Positions 1 to 7,755 of a stretch of DNA of 64,000 nt are shown piece by piece (the first letter of the stretch is position 1; every line of letters starts with the position of its first letter). Source of the DNA: Heliomicrobium modesticaldum Ice1 (lineage in GTDB: Bacteria > Bacillota > Desulfitobacteriia > Heliobacteriales > Heliobacteriaceae); contig NC_010337.2 of NCBI RefSeq assembly GCF_000019165.1, positions 2,070,501 through 2,134,500 of the forward strand, given 5' to 3'. The notes beneath the pieces were generated by a model, which was not told where the DNA came from, did not search any database, and saw nothing but the letters and a program-made list of their open reading frames with translations. The translations under genes and the position numbers were made by a program.

Positions 1-1
1 G

Positions 2-2014
2 ACCCTTGCCGTGCTGAAGGCGCTCAAGGGGCGCTACAACGGCAACGTCTTCTCTGTGGAAGATGTCCAGGACATGGTGGAGAAGGTGCTCATCGAGAAC
101 GGCCATGCTCGGACAGCGAAAGCGTACATAATCTACCGTAATTCGCGGACCAGGATCCGCGATGCTAAGTCTGACCTGATGGACGCTGTTCAGGAGATCC
201 TCAAGGAGACCAACCGTGAAAACGCCAACGTCTCTAACAGCCCTTCAGCCAAGGTGTTGCAGATCTCCGAGGTGGCCTCGGTCAACTACTACCTGAACCG
301 GGTCATCCCCGAGGATGAAGCGGTGGCTCATCGCGAGGGCGACATCTATATCCACGACCTGGCTTGGTACGGAAAGACGTTGACCTGCCTGCAGATCCCC
401 CTTGGTCGGTTGCTTTCTGAGGGCTTTGACAACGGCCATGGCTACATCCGCCCCCCCAAGAGCATCAAGACGGCGGCGGCGCTGGCCGCCATCATCCTTC
501 AGTCAAACCAGAACGACATGCACGGCGGTCAGTCCTTCGCCTATTTTGACCGCGACATGGCGCCCTATGTCAAGGCAGAGTACGCCCGCCAGGAAAAGGA
601 TCTGCGGGCTGCCCTAGCCGCGCTGGAGATAGAAGTGGACGAGGAGAAGCTGCAAGCGCTGGTCATGGAGCGCGTGGAGAACGAGACCTACCAGGCTATG
701 GAGGGCTTTATCTACAACCTGAATACGATGCACAGCCGCGCCGGCGCCCAGGTGCCCTTTTCTTCGATCAACTTCGGCACCGACACCTCCTGGCAGGGGC
801 GGATGGTCACGCGGACCTTCCTGCAAGCCTATGAAAAGGGACTTGGCAAGGGTGAAGCGCCCATCTTCCCCAACGTCTGTTTTAAGATCAAAAAAGGGGT
901 CAACTACGAGGCAGGCGATCCTAACTATGATCTGTTCCAACTGTCCATGCAGGTGGCCTGCAAGCGCCTTTTCCCCAACTTCGCCTTCCAAGACGCCTCC
1001 TTCAACCGGCCCTACAACGAACGAGGCGAGGAAGTGGCCTACATGGGCTGCCGCACCCGTGTCATTGGCAATGTCAACGGTCCAGAAGTGACCGACGGTC
1101 GGGGAAACCTCTCCTTCACCAGCATCAACCTGCCCCGTCTGGGCCTGCGCGCCGCCGGGAATATGGATGTTTTCTGGCGAATTCTCGATGAGACGATCGA
1201 CCTGGTCATCAAGCAACTGCTTACCCGTTACGACGTGCAGAAGAACCTGCGTGTCAAGGACTTCCCCTTCCTGATGGGGCAGCGGCTGTACCTGGACAGC
1301 GAGAAGCTGAGCCGGAACGACCGGATCGAGCCTGTGATCAAACACGGCACCCTCTCTATGGGTTTCATTGGACTGGCCGAGTGTCTTGTCGCCTTGACCG
1401 GTAAGCACCACGGCGAATCACCGGAGGCGCAGGACCTGGGCCTCAAAATCGTCCGTCACATGCGTCATCGGATGGAAGAGGCCTCTGAAAAGCATGGGCT
1501 GAACTTCACCCTGCTGGCCACGCCGGCGGAAGGTCTTTCCGGCAAGTTTACGAAAAAGGACCGGGAAAAGTTCGGCCTCGTCAAAGGCGTCAACGATAGG
1601 GACTGGTATACCAACTCCTTCCACGTTCCCGTCGAGTACAAGATCAACGCCTTCGAGAAGATCGCCATTGAAGGCCCCTACCACCAGTACACCAACGCCG
1701 GCCACATCTCCTATGTAGAGCTCCCGTCGGCGCCGCTACACAACCTGCAAGCCTTTGAAGCCCTCGTCAAGGCCATGTACGAGGCGGACATGGGCTATGC
1801 CGCCGTCAATTTTCCTGTCGATATCTGCAAGGCCTGCGGCCTTAACGGCGTCATCGACGGCGAGATGTGCCCGAAGTGCGGCAGCGACCGCATCTCCCGG
1901 GTTCGCCGCATCACCGGCTACCTCTCCACGCTGGACCACTTCAACGACGCCAAAAAGGCGGAGGAGTCAAACCGGCGGGTGCACTACTACCCGAAGTCTT
2001 ATGGCTGCCATTGA
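2..2014 (+). CDS. nrdD: Anaerobic (class III) ribonucleoside-triphosphate reductase, 5' end cut by window edge
   Basis: Glycyl-radical enzyme that reduces ribonucleoside triphosphates to deoxy forms without oxygen. The frame is open from the first base. The visible N-terminus (GNVFSVEDVQDMVEKVL) is already inside the second half of the ATP-cone regulatory domain, so the true start lies upstream and the GTG at 11 is not it. The large catalytic barrel follows, including HSRAGAQVPFSSINFGTD near residue 245. The C-terminus has the four-cysteine zinc site (CKACG...CPKCG) and the glycyl-radical loop RRITGYLSTLDHF, where the Gly of ITGYL is the expected radical site. The activase nrdG is not next to it but 6.5 kb downstream. 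A bidirectional terminator follows. Identification is secure; only the missing start is uncertain. Confidence 0.95.
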   Translation, partial: TLAVLKALKGRYNGNVFSVEDVQDMVEKVLIENGHARTAKAYIIYRNSRTRIRDAKSDLMDAVQEILKETNRENANVSNSPSAKVLQISEVASVNYYLNRVIPEDEAVAHREGDIYIHDLAWYGKTLTCLQIPLGRLLSEGFDNGHGYIRPPKSIKTAAALAAIILQSNQNDMHGGQSFAYFDRDMAPYVKAEYARQEKDLRAALAALEIEVDEEKLQALVMERVENETYQAMEGFIYNLNTMHSRAGAQVPFSSINFGTDTSWQGRMVTRTFLQAYEKGLGKGEAPIFPNVCFKIKKGVNYEAGDPNYDLFQLSMQVACKRLFPNFAFQDASFNRPYNERGEEVAYMGCRTRVIGNVNGPEVTDGRGNLSFTSINLPRLGLRAAGNMDVFWRILDETIDLVIKQLLTRYDVQKNLRVKDFPFLMGQRLYLDSEKLSRNDRIEPVIKHGTLSMGFIGLAECLVALTGKHHGESPEAQDLGLKIVRHMRHRMEEASEKHGLNFTLLATPAEGLSGKFTKKDREKFGLVKGVNDRDWYTNSFHVPVEYKINAFEKIAIEGPYHQYTNAGHISYVELPSAPLHNLQAFEALVKAMYEADMGYAAVNFPVDICKACGLNGVIDGEMCPKCGSDRISRVRRITGYLSTLDHFNDAKKAEESNRRVHYYPKSYGCH

Positions 2015-2033
2015 CTCTGAGGGTAAAAAATAC

Positions 2034-2060
2034 GCCGAGGCGCACAGCCTCGGCTTTTTT
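2034..2060 (+). terminator. Rho-independent terminator between nrdD and the convergent DUF4397 gene
   Basis: An 8-bp stem GCCGAGGC/GCCTCGGC with a 5-base loop is followed by six T on the plus strand. An A-run lies on its left, so it can also stop the convergent minus-strand gene. Confidence 0.85.
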
Positions 2061-2063
2061 GAT

Positions 2064-2783
2064 TTAGGGCGTTGGTGTGGGGAAACTGGTCAAGGGGAGG
2101 TAGGTGTTGCCGTCGAGGGGAATCAGTGCCCGAAGGGGCGGGCGGCCGCCGGCTAGACCAACAGCATAGACAGTTAGGAAGCGGTTAGGGAGAAGCCGCA
2201 CATTGGGCACCGTCAAGACGACCTGGGTCGAGCCAGCGGGGCGCACCTGCAGGGTATAGGTGCCGGGTGGAACAGGGATGTAGTCGGTCACCTGGCGGAA
2301 GGAGACATTTCGGAACAACACCGTGCCGTTAGGCAAGGTGACGTCGACGGCAGGCGCGTCAGGAGACAGGTGGGCGAAGCGGATATAGACCGTGTCCGGT
2401 CGACGGGGCAGACGCGGGTCGGCGATGGGCAGGAGGCTGAGGTTGGGGAGGACGCCGACGGCGGCAGCGGTAATGATGGCCCGATCCGGGATATCGACGA
2501 CGGCGACGATGACAGGCGTCGTCCGGGTCCCTGTCGGGAAGACCTCGATCCGGTAACGACCGGGCAGGACAGGGAAGTATTGGGTGAAGCGGCTGTAGGG
2601 CAGTCTCCGGATGATCAGGACGTTATTGGCATAGATGTCGACAGGCGGCGCGTTGGGGGCGGCATGGAGCACCCGTAGGTAGGACCGACCGTCGACTGAC
2701 GCAGAGAATCCATCGTGGGGGGACTGAAACGGAGCATCATACACGTCTATGTCACCCTTTCCACCGATATGGGCATTCTTCAC
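2064..2783 (-). CDS. DUF4397 domain protein with two domain copies
   Basis: Two DUF4397 units lie in tandem. The first begins at SYLRVLHAAPNAPPVDIYAN (about residue 33) and the second at VYIRFAHLSPDAPAVDVTLP (about 132). Each has the typical 'R-hAspdAPavDv' opening and a 'PG.Y...V.P.G' core. The domain is a beta-sandwich often found in exported or envelope proteins, but no catalytic role is known to me. No signal peptide or membrane segment is visible, which is odd for the family. The GTG at 2783 has no clear ribosome site. A GTG at 2744 (residue 14) has a better one (GGAAAGGG) and may be the true start. It is transcribed toward nrdD and is probably a single-gene unit. Confidence 0.75.
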   Translation of the reverse strand: MKNAHIGGKGDIDVYDAPFQSPHDGFSASVDGRSYLRVLHAAPNAPPVDIYANNVLIIRRLPYSRFTQYFPVLPGRYRIEVFPTGTRTTPVIVAVVDIPDRAIITAAAVGVLPNLSLLPIADPRLPRRPDTVYIRFAHLSPDAPAVDVTLPNGTVLFRNVSFRQVTDYIPVPPGTYTLQVRPAGSTQVVLTVPNVRLLPNRFLTVYAVGLAGGRPPLRALIPLDGNTYLPLTSFPTPTP

Positions 2784-3014
2784 TCATAGATTTATGCGGC
2801 GGTAGCGGAGAGGGTGAATTGCTTTGCGCGCCAGGATAGGCAAAGGCTCCTGGTTTCTGGAAATAAATGGGCGGAAGGAGTCTTGACGTTCCTCTCCCCC
2901 CATACTACACTTAAATAAGTTTGCGAATCCCTGTGATAAAGCGATGATGGCCTCCCTTCATCGGCTTTTTCAATAAGAGTTGGCTTTGTGGATGACAAAA
3001 TGGGGTCGGTCAAC

Positions 3015-3749
3015 ATGCAGATTATCTTCGTCCGTCACGGGCAAACGGATGAAAACATCATACCGCTCGGGGCGCGCTTCACCATCGACACCTTTAATGC
3101 CATGATGGCCGGCTCTCCGTCGACGGTGCGGCTCAACGCGACAGGGATTCGTCAGGTTGAGGCGGTGGCTCGCCAGTTGAAGCCGGTTCCCCTATTGGTG
3201 GCGAGTCATTTTCAGCGCGCCCAGGAGACGGCGGCTATCCTGGCAAGGGCCTGGGGCGCTGAGGTCGTCACCTTGGAGAGCCTGGGCGAGATCGTTCTGG
3301 CCAAATTTCCGGGGCGGGGCGCTCGTCAGGCTTTCCCCTTCTGGCTGCTCATCGCCATGACCGTCTGGCGCCACGCCTGGCCCTTTACGGAAGGAGAGGA
3401 GACGCTGTACCAGGCCTTCCGGCGCGCCCGGATCGCCTGGGCGCAACTGCTGGAACTGGCGTCGAAAGGGGGTCCCATTGTCGTGATCTCTCATCAGGGC
3501 TTTTTGCGGATCCTCCTGTGGTATCTCCGCTTTCAGCGAGGTTGCCGGGTGTGGAAAAAGGACTTGTCCAATGGAGGCGTCTCCATCGTGGAGGTGGAAG
3601 AACCGACCGGGAGCGCAGTCGGCGATCGGGCATACGGTGCGGCAGAGGTACAAAGGCGGCGATTCATGATGCCGAAAGAGGAAGAACCGGCTGATGAAGC
3701 TGCTGCGGCGGTGGAAGGCGTCGCTGTATTGGGCAGGGACCTGAGATGA
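3015..3749 (+). CDS. Histidine phosphatase (phosphoglycerate mutase-like) family protein
   Basis: The N-terminus MQIIFVRHGQTDEN carries the RHG motif whose His (residue 8) takes the phosphate. The second conserved block is SHFQRAQETAAILA, and the second catalytic His lies in VVISHQGFLRILLWYLRF. Length (about 244 aa) is slightly above the usual 200, with a charged C-terminal tail (KEEEPADEAAAAVEG). The substrate cannot be told; relatives include cobalamin-pathway CobC/CobZ-type phosphatases, and a B12-riboswitch-controlled gene lies just downstream, but this gene is outside that riboswitch. Upstream GTG 2988 and ATG 3000 are in frame. I chose ATG 3015 because it opens directly on the conserved strand. 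Confidence 0.8.
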   Translation: MQIIFVRHGQTDENIIPLGARFTIDTFNAMMAGSPSTVRLNATGIRQVEAVARQLKPVPLLVASHFQRAQETAAILARAWGAEVVTLESLGEIVLAKFPGRGARQAFPFWLLIAMTVWRHAWPFTEGEETLYQAFRRARIAWAQLLELASKGGPIVVISHQGFLRILLWYLRFQRGCRVWKKDLSNGGVSIVEVEEPTGSAVGDRAYGAAEVQRRRFMMPKEEEPADEAAAAVEGVAVLGRDLR

Positions 3750-3937
3750 ACAGTTTGGCCTTCTCGGCACGCTGCCCCGCGCTTTTCGATGGGAACCGTA
3801 CTGACACCCTTGAGCGAACAGACCGGTTTTTCTTAGGGCATATCGACTGTTGGACCCTTTCTTGCTCCCTTCATCATCGACGGTGTGCGCGCGCCGTCAA
3901 GGTGAAGGACAGTCGGCGGCCCTCTGCGACAACCGTC

Positions 3938-3966
3938 TTTACAGACCGCCCTTTCGCGATTAAGAT
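3938..3966 (+). promoter_or_regulatory. Sigma-A-type promoter for the cobalamin riboswitch transcript
   Basis: TTTACA at 3938-3943, a 17-base spacer, and TAAGAT at 3961-3966, placed about 20-30 bases before the start of the riboswitch fold. The stretch 3750-3937 upstream holds no convincing gene. Confidence 0.6.
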
Positions 3967-3984
3967 AATAAGCGCAACCACTCT

Positions 3985-4160
3985 ATCACATAGTCACGTT
4001 CACAGGTGCCCGCGAGGGAGAATAGGGAACCGGGTGTGAATCCCGGGCGGTCCCGCCGCTGTATGGGGGAGCCTGCTGCAAGATGCCACTTCACATGAGG
4101 GAAGGCGCAGCCGGTGAGGAACCTGAGCCAGAAGACCTGCCTGTGAACAGTCAAGGGTCT
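3985..4160 (+). promoter_or_regulatory. Cobalamin (adenosylcobalamin) riboswitch
   Basis: The outer stem pairs GTTCACAGG (3998-4006) with CCTGTGAAC (4140-4148). The core contains the typical GGGAA..GGTG.GAATCCC..GC.GTCCCGCC stretch (4017-4060) and the B12 box GAGCCAGAAGACCTGCC at 4125-4141. It is followed by a strong terminator, so it fits transcriptional OFF control by cobamide. Confidence 0.95.
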
Positions 4161-4197
4161 CTTTCCCGGCAAAGGAGACTCTTCGTGGGATGATGGC

Positions 4198-4236
4198 AAA
4201 GTCCCCGGATCCGTCTGGATCTGGGGACTTTTTTTC
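4198..4236 (+). terminator. Riboswitch expression-platform terminator
   Basis: AAAGTCCCC (4198-4206) pairs with GGGGACTTT (4223-4231), and the T-run continues to 4235. It lies between the B12 box and the ribosome site of the ThiC paralog. Confidence 0.9.
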
Positions 4237-4282
4237 TTGCCGGGCAGCCGGTGACGGCGAAGAAAAAAGGAGGCTGAACGGA

Positions 4283-5680
4283 GTGGAACTTACCCAGCGT
4301 GAAGCGGCCCTGCGGGGACTGATCACACCGGCCATGGCCGAAGCGGCCGAGCGGGAGCAGGTGGAGGCCGAGGTGATCCGGCGCGGGCTGGCGGAGGGGA
4401 CCATCGTCTTGCCCTGCAACCGCAGGCGGGCCGAGGGGCGGCAGGCCGTCGCCTTTGGCAAGGGATTGCGCACCAAGGTCAGCGCGTCCATCGGGCTCCC
4501 CCTCGATGGCGGGTCGGAGTCGGAAGAGCGGAAGAAATTGGAGGTCGTGCTGGCAGCAGGGGCCGACGCGGTGCTCGACCTGTCCATCGGAGTCGGCACT
4601 GATCGGGTGCGGGAGCCGGATGCCCAGCTGGGTGATTATTTGGCCCTCTTCCGCCGGCATGTGCTTTCCACCTCGACGAAACCTGTCGGGACGTTGCCCC
4701 AGTACGAGGTGTTCGCTTGCCGGCGCGACGAGAAGCGAGGCGGCATCCTGGCGACGACCGTAGAGGAAATGTTCGAAGCGATGGAGCGTCACGGCGCCGA
4801 CGGCGTCGACTTCTTCGGCTTGCACTCGGCCATGACCTTGAAGGCGTTGGAACTGGCGCGGCAGCAGGGGCGGTTGACCCATATGGTCAGTTGGGCTGGC
4901 GCCTTGCTGGCCGGGTGGATGATTCATCACAAACGAGAAAACCCTTTCTACAGTCATTTTGACCGGGTGCTGGACATCTGCCGGCGCTATGATGTGACTC
5001 TCAGCCTGGCTGACGGGCTGAGACCCGGATCAGGACAGGATTCCCTCGACCGGGCGCAGGTACAGGAGATGGTGATCTTAGGCGAGCAGGTCCGGGCGGC
5101 TCGTGACGCCGGGGTGCAGGTGATGGTCAAAGGCCCCGGCCATGCGCCCCTGCACCACTGCCGCGCAACGGTGCAGTTGCAGAAACAACTCTGCGAGGGG
5201 GCGCCCTACTTCATTTTCGGCCCCTTGGCTACCGACGCCGCCCCTGGGTACGACCACATCACCTGCGCTATCGGCGCCGCCCTGGCCGCCTCCGCCGGGG
5301 CCGACCTGATCTGCTATGTCACGCCGGCAGAACACGTCCGCTTCCCCACCGTCGAAGACGTCCGCACCGGCGTCATCGCCGCCCGCATCGCCGCCCATGC
5401 CGCCGACGTAGCAAAGGGGATCCCCGCCGCCGTCGAACGCGACGCCGCCCTTTCCCGAGCGCGAGGCTTGCAGGATCGGGTGACGGAGCGGAAGCTGGCG
5501 CTAGATCCGGATGCCCTTACGGGGACCGGCAGCGTCGACGGGACGGTTGCTCCTGCAATGGAGGAAGGCATAGAAGAGGGAAAGGCCCCGAAAGAAGCGG
5601 GCGGCTGTCACGCTTGTGGCGACAGCTGTTCCCGCCGAGTGCTGGCGGAGTACTTCGATGCTCCGATTGAGTACTGTTAG
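4283..5680 (+). CDS. bzaF: ThiC-family radical SAM enzyme, probable 5-hydroxybenzimidazole synthase
   Basis: 465-aa ThiC paralog. The family rearranges aminoimidazole ribotide (AIR) by radical SAM chemistry; BzaF/BzaA-BzaB members make 5-hydroxybenzimidazole, a precursor of the cobamide lower ligand. The C-terminal cluster motif is intact (C442, C445, C449). Several positions that are near-invariant in ThiC differ: SRGG is SWAG (203-206), the Glu of VEGPGHVP is Lys (K284 region, VKGPGHAP), and DLSTGGD is replaced by DLSIGVGTD. A 35-residue Glu/Gly-rich linker precedes the cluster. GTG 4283 follows AAAAGGAGG at ideal distance; the frame is open further up but would run through the terminator. 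Control by the B12 riboswitch supports a cobamide role. It could instead be a BzaA- or BzaB-like half of a two-protein system, but only one such gene is here besides canonical thiC. Confidence 0.8.
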   Translation: MELTQREAALRGLITPAMAEAAEREQVEAEVIRRGLAEGTIVLPCNRRRAEGRQAVAFGKGLRTKVSASIGLPLDGGSESEERKKLEVVLAAGADAVLDLSIGVGTDRVREPDAQLGDYLALFRRHVLSTSTKPVGTLPQYEVFACRRDEKRGGILATTVEEMFEAMERHGADGVDFFGLHSAMTLKALELARQQGRLTHMVSWAGALLAGWMIHHKRENPFYSHFDRVLDICRRYDVTLSLADGLRPGSGQDSLDRAQVQEMVILGEQVRAARDAGVQVMVKGPGHAPLHHCRATVQLQKQLCEGAPYFIFGPLATDAAPGYDHITCAIGAALAASAGADLICYVTPAEHVRFPTVEDVRTGVIAARIAAHAADVAKGIPAAVERDAALSRARGLQDRVTERKLALDPDALTGTGSVDGTVAPAMEEGIEEGKAPKEAGGCHACGDSCSRRVLAEYFDAPIEYC

Positions 5681-5775
5681 GGCACATAAAGGCTGCGAAC
5701 AAAAATGATGGGTTTCTAAAAAGTCGACTGATAAAAAAGCGATTTTGCCCGAGTGCTATTGCCATTTCACGAATA

Positions 5776-5962
5776 GGTAAGTCCTGGGTGTATTGGCGCA
5801 GCGAGCGGTTTGGGCGGAGCGGCGTGATGAGCGCCGGTTGCGAAGCGGAAAAGCGCGCCATGGACATGCAGAAAAGCCCTAGAGGTTTGGCGCGCCCGCG
5901 GAGCAACCCAGCGAACAGCCGCAGAGCCCTTAGCGAGCGGAGCCAATACACCCCGACTTACC
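5776..5962. repeat. 187-bp near-palindromic element, possible structured RNA or miniature mobile element
   Basis: The ends GGTAAGTCCTGGGTGTATTG (from 5776) and its near-perfect reverse complement (5942-5962) form a 21-22-bp arm with one mismatch and one bulge. Inner segments also pair, for example GGTTGC with GCAACC and GCGCGCCA with TGGCGCGC, leaving a loop around 5862-5890. The octamer GCGAGCGG occurs as a direct repeat at 5801 and 5933. No ORF inside it has coding character. It fills most of the 380-bp gap between the two ThiC-family genes. I see no TPP or cobalamin riboswitch motif in this gap. Confidence 0.75.
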
Positions 5963-6060
5963 GCAAATGCAACGTTCCGTCACGATAAGCCTTTCGCGAC
6001 GATACCCCCTAACGTCGACGGGATCCAAACCAAGCTGAACATAACGAAGGAGGAACCCCC

Positions 6061-7371
6061 ATGACCAAACTGACCCAAGCCGAATCGGCCCGCAACGGCA
6101 TCATCACCGCCCAGATGGAATACGTCGCCCGCCGCGAAAAGGTCTCCCCCGAAACGATCCGCCGCGCTATCGCTGAAGGAACCATGGTCATTCTGGCCAA
6201 CAACAACCGCCCCAACGTGGATCCCGTTGCCATCGGCAAGGGCATCCGCACCAAGGTCAACGCATCGGTCGGCTCCTCACCGGACCTGATGGAGAGCGAA
6301 GGCGAACTGGATAAACTACGCGCCGCCGAGAAGGCCGGCGCTGACACGATCATGGACCTCTCCTCGGGCGGCGACATCGACGGTTTCCTGCGCCGCACCC
6401 TCGCCAGCACCCGCCTGCCTGTGGGCACCGTGCCCTTGTACCAAGTCGCCAAGGAAGCCATCGAGCGCTACGGCTCCGTCGTGGCTTTGACAGAGGAGGA
6501 TATCTTCACTGCCATCGAAAAACACGCCGAGGCCGGTGTCGATTTCATGGCCTTGCACTGCGCCCTGAACATGGATGTCATCGAACGCTTGCGCCGCCAG
6601 GGGCGGGTGACGGACATCGTCTCCCGGGGAGGCGCCTTCATGACCGGGTGGATGCTTCACCATGGCAAGGAGAACCCGCTCTACGCCCGCTTCGACCGCG
6701 TGCTGGAGATCGCTAAAGGCTATGACATCACCCTTTCCATCGGCGACGCCATCCGACCCGGCGCCATCGCCGATTCTCTCGACCGCGCCCAAATCCAGGG
6801 ACTGATCCTGGTAGGGGAACTGGTCCAGCGGGCGCTGGAGGCCGGCGTCCAGGTGATGGTCGAAGGGCCAGGACATGTGCCGGCCCACCATATCGCGACA
6901 ACGATCCAGATGCAGAAACAACTCTGCCATCAGGTCCCCTACTTCGTCCTGGGCACAGTGGTGACAGACATCGCCGCCGGCTACGACCATATCTCCTCTG
7001 CCATCGGAGCGACAATGGCCACCATGGCTGGCGCCGATTTTATCTGCTATGTCACCCCGGCAGAACACCTGCGTCTGCCGACGGCGGAGGATGTCCACCA
7101 GGGCGTCATCGCCGCCCGCATCGCCACCCATGCCGGCGATATCGCCAAGGGAATCCCCGGCGCCGCCGAATGGGATCTGGAGATGTCTCGCGCCCGCAAG
7201 GCCCTGGACTGGCGCCGGCAGATCGAACTGTCGATCGATCCGGAACATGCCCGGCAGGTCCGGGCGGCCCGCAACGCCGATGACGCACCGGCCTGTTCCA
7301 TGTGCGGGGAACTCTGCGCCATGAAGGTGGTCAGTCAGTACCTGGGGAGCGACGCCGTCGAGGGCTGTTAA
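6061..7371 (+). CDS. thiC: Phosphomethylpyrimidine synthase ThiC
   Basis: Converts AIR to 4-amino-5-hydroxymethyl-2-methylpyrimidine phosphate for thiamine, using SAM and a [4Fe-4S] cluster. 436 aa, the short form lacking the N-terminal extension of enterobacterial ThiC. The canonical motifs are intact: IVSRGGAFMTGWML (187-200), LSIGDAIRPG (225-234), MVEGPGHVPAHH (266-277) and the C-terminal cysteines C412, C415, C419. Spacing of the last pair is one residue shorter than in long ThiC, a trait shared with its neighbour. ATG 6061 follows AAGGAGGAA. It shares about half its residues by eye with the B12-controlled paralog upstream, suggesting an old duplication. I find no TPP riboswitch in front of it. 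Confidence 0.9.
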   Translation: MTKLTQAESARNGIITAQMEYVARREKVSPETIRRAIAEGTMVILANNNRPNVDPVAIGKGIRTKVNASVGSSPDLMESEGELDKLRAAEKAGADTIMDLSSGGDIDGFLRRTLASTRLPVGTVPLYQVAKEAIERYGSVVALTEEDIFTAIEKHAEAGVDFMALHCALNMDVIERLRRQGRVTDIVSRGGAFMTGWMLHHGKENPLYARFDRVLEIAKGYDITLSIGDAIRPGAIADSLDRAQIQGLILVGELVQRALEAGVQVMVEGPGHVPAHHIATTIQMQKQLCHQVPYFVLGTVVTDIAAGYDHISSAIGATMATMAGADFICYVTPAEHLRLPTAEDVHQGVIAARIATHAGDIAKGIPGAAEWDLEMSRARKALDWRRQIELSIDPEHARQVRAARNADDAPACSMCGELCAMKVVSQYLGSDAVEGC

Positions 7372-7407
7372 CAAGAACAGGAGAATTCGAGGCAAGCCTG
7401 TCGAATA

Positions 7408-7652
7408 ATGGACAGCGTGGAGAAAAACCGCGAAGCCATCCAAAAGGTGGTCGCTGCCTACGGCGAAGCCGGCCAGGCGCTCACGTCCTGGTCACCCACA
7501 GCATCGAGGAGGCGGCTTTTTTCGGTCAACGCATCCTCATCCTCGACGGCCCGCCCTTGCGGATCATAGGCCAAGTGAACCAACAGCAGCGCCGGCGCCT
7601 CAGATTATCGCCGGCAAAAGGGTTGCAGGCGGCCGAACAGAAAATGGAATAA
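7408..7652 (+). pseudogene. Decayed ABC transporter remnants (binding-protein-like and ATPase C-terminus)
   Basis: Two short coding relics in different frames are joined. From 7408 one frame reads MDSVEKNREAIQKVVAAYGEAGQ, resembling the C-terminal helix of NMT1/THI5- or SsuA-type substrate-binding proteins. From about 7479 another frame reads HVLVTHSIEEAAFFGQRILIL, the D-loop/H-loop region of SsuB/TauB/ThiZ-type ATPases (the switch His is in VTHSIEEA), and continues to a stop at 7652. The Walker A, signature motif and the whole permease are missing. Position just after thiC suggests a former thiamine-pyrimidine transporter, but this is inference. Confidence 0.65.
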
Positions 7653-7665
7653 AATGGATGTCGGA

Positions 7666-7695
7666 TTGACAACGCTTTTTACTTTCGGCTAAAAT
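7666..7695 (+). promoter_or_regulatory. Sigma-A-type promoter for the YugP-family gene
   Basis: TTGACA at 7666-7671, an 18-base spacer, and TAAAAT at 7690-7695. The coding start is 60 bases downstream. Confidence 0.7.
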
Positions 7696-7755
7696 ACTGG
7701 ATGTACAGCCATCGCTTTGCTCCATGTTCAACGAAGGGAAAGGAAAGGTGAATCC

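Noticed and set aside
2792-3016. 74-codon minus-strand ORF in the gap before the histidine phosphatase
   Set aside because: No homology signal by eye, no ribosome site, and it overlaps the start of the real gene.
3746-4039. 97-codon plus-strand ORF downstream of the histidine phosphatase gene
   Set aside because: It runs into the cobalamin riboswitch and over its promoter, has no family features and no good ribosome site.
5788-5988. 66-codon ORF inside the palindromic element
   Set aside because: It follows the inverted repeat almost exactly; composition is that of a hairpin, not of coding DNA.
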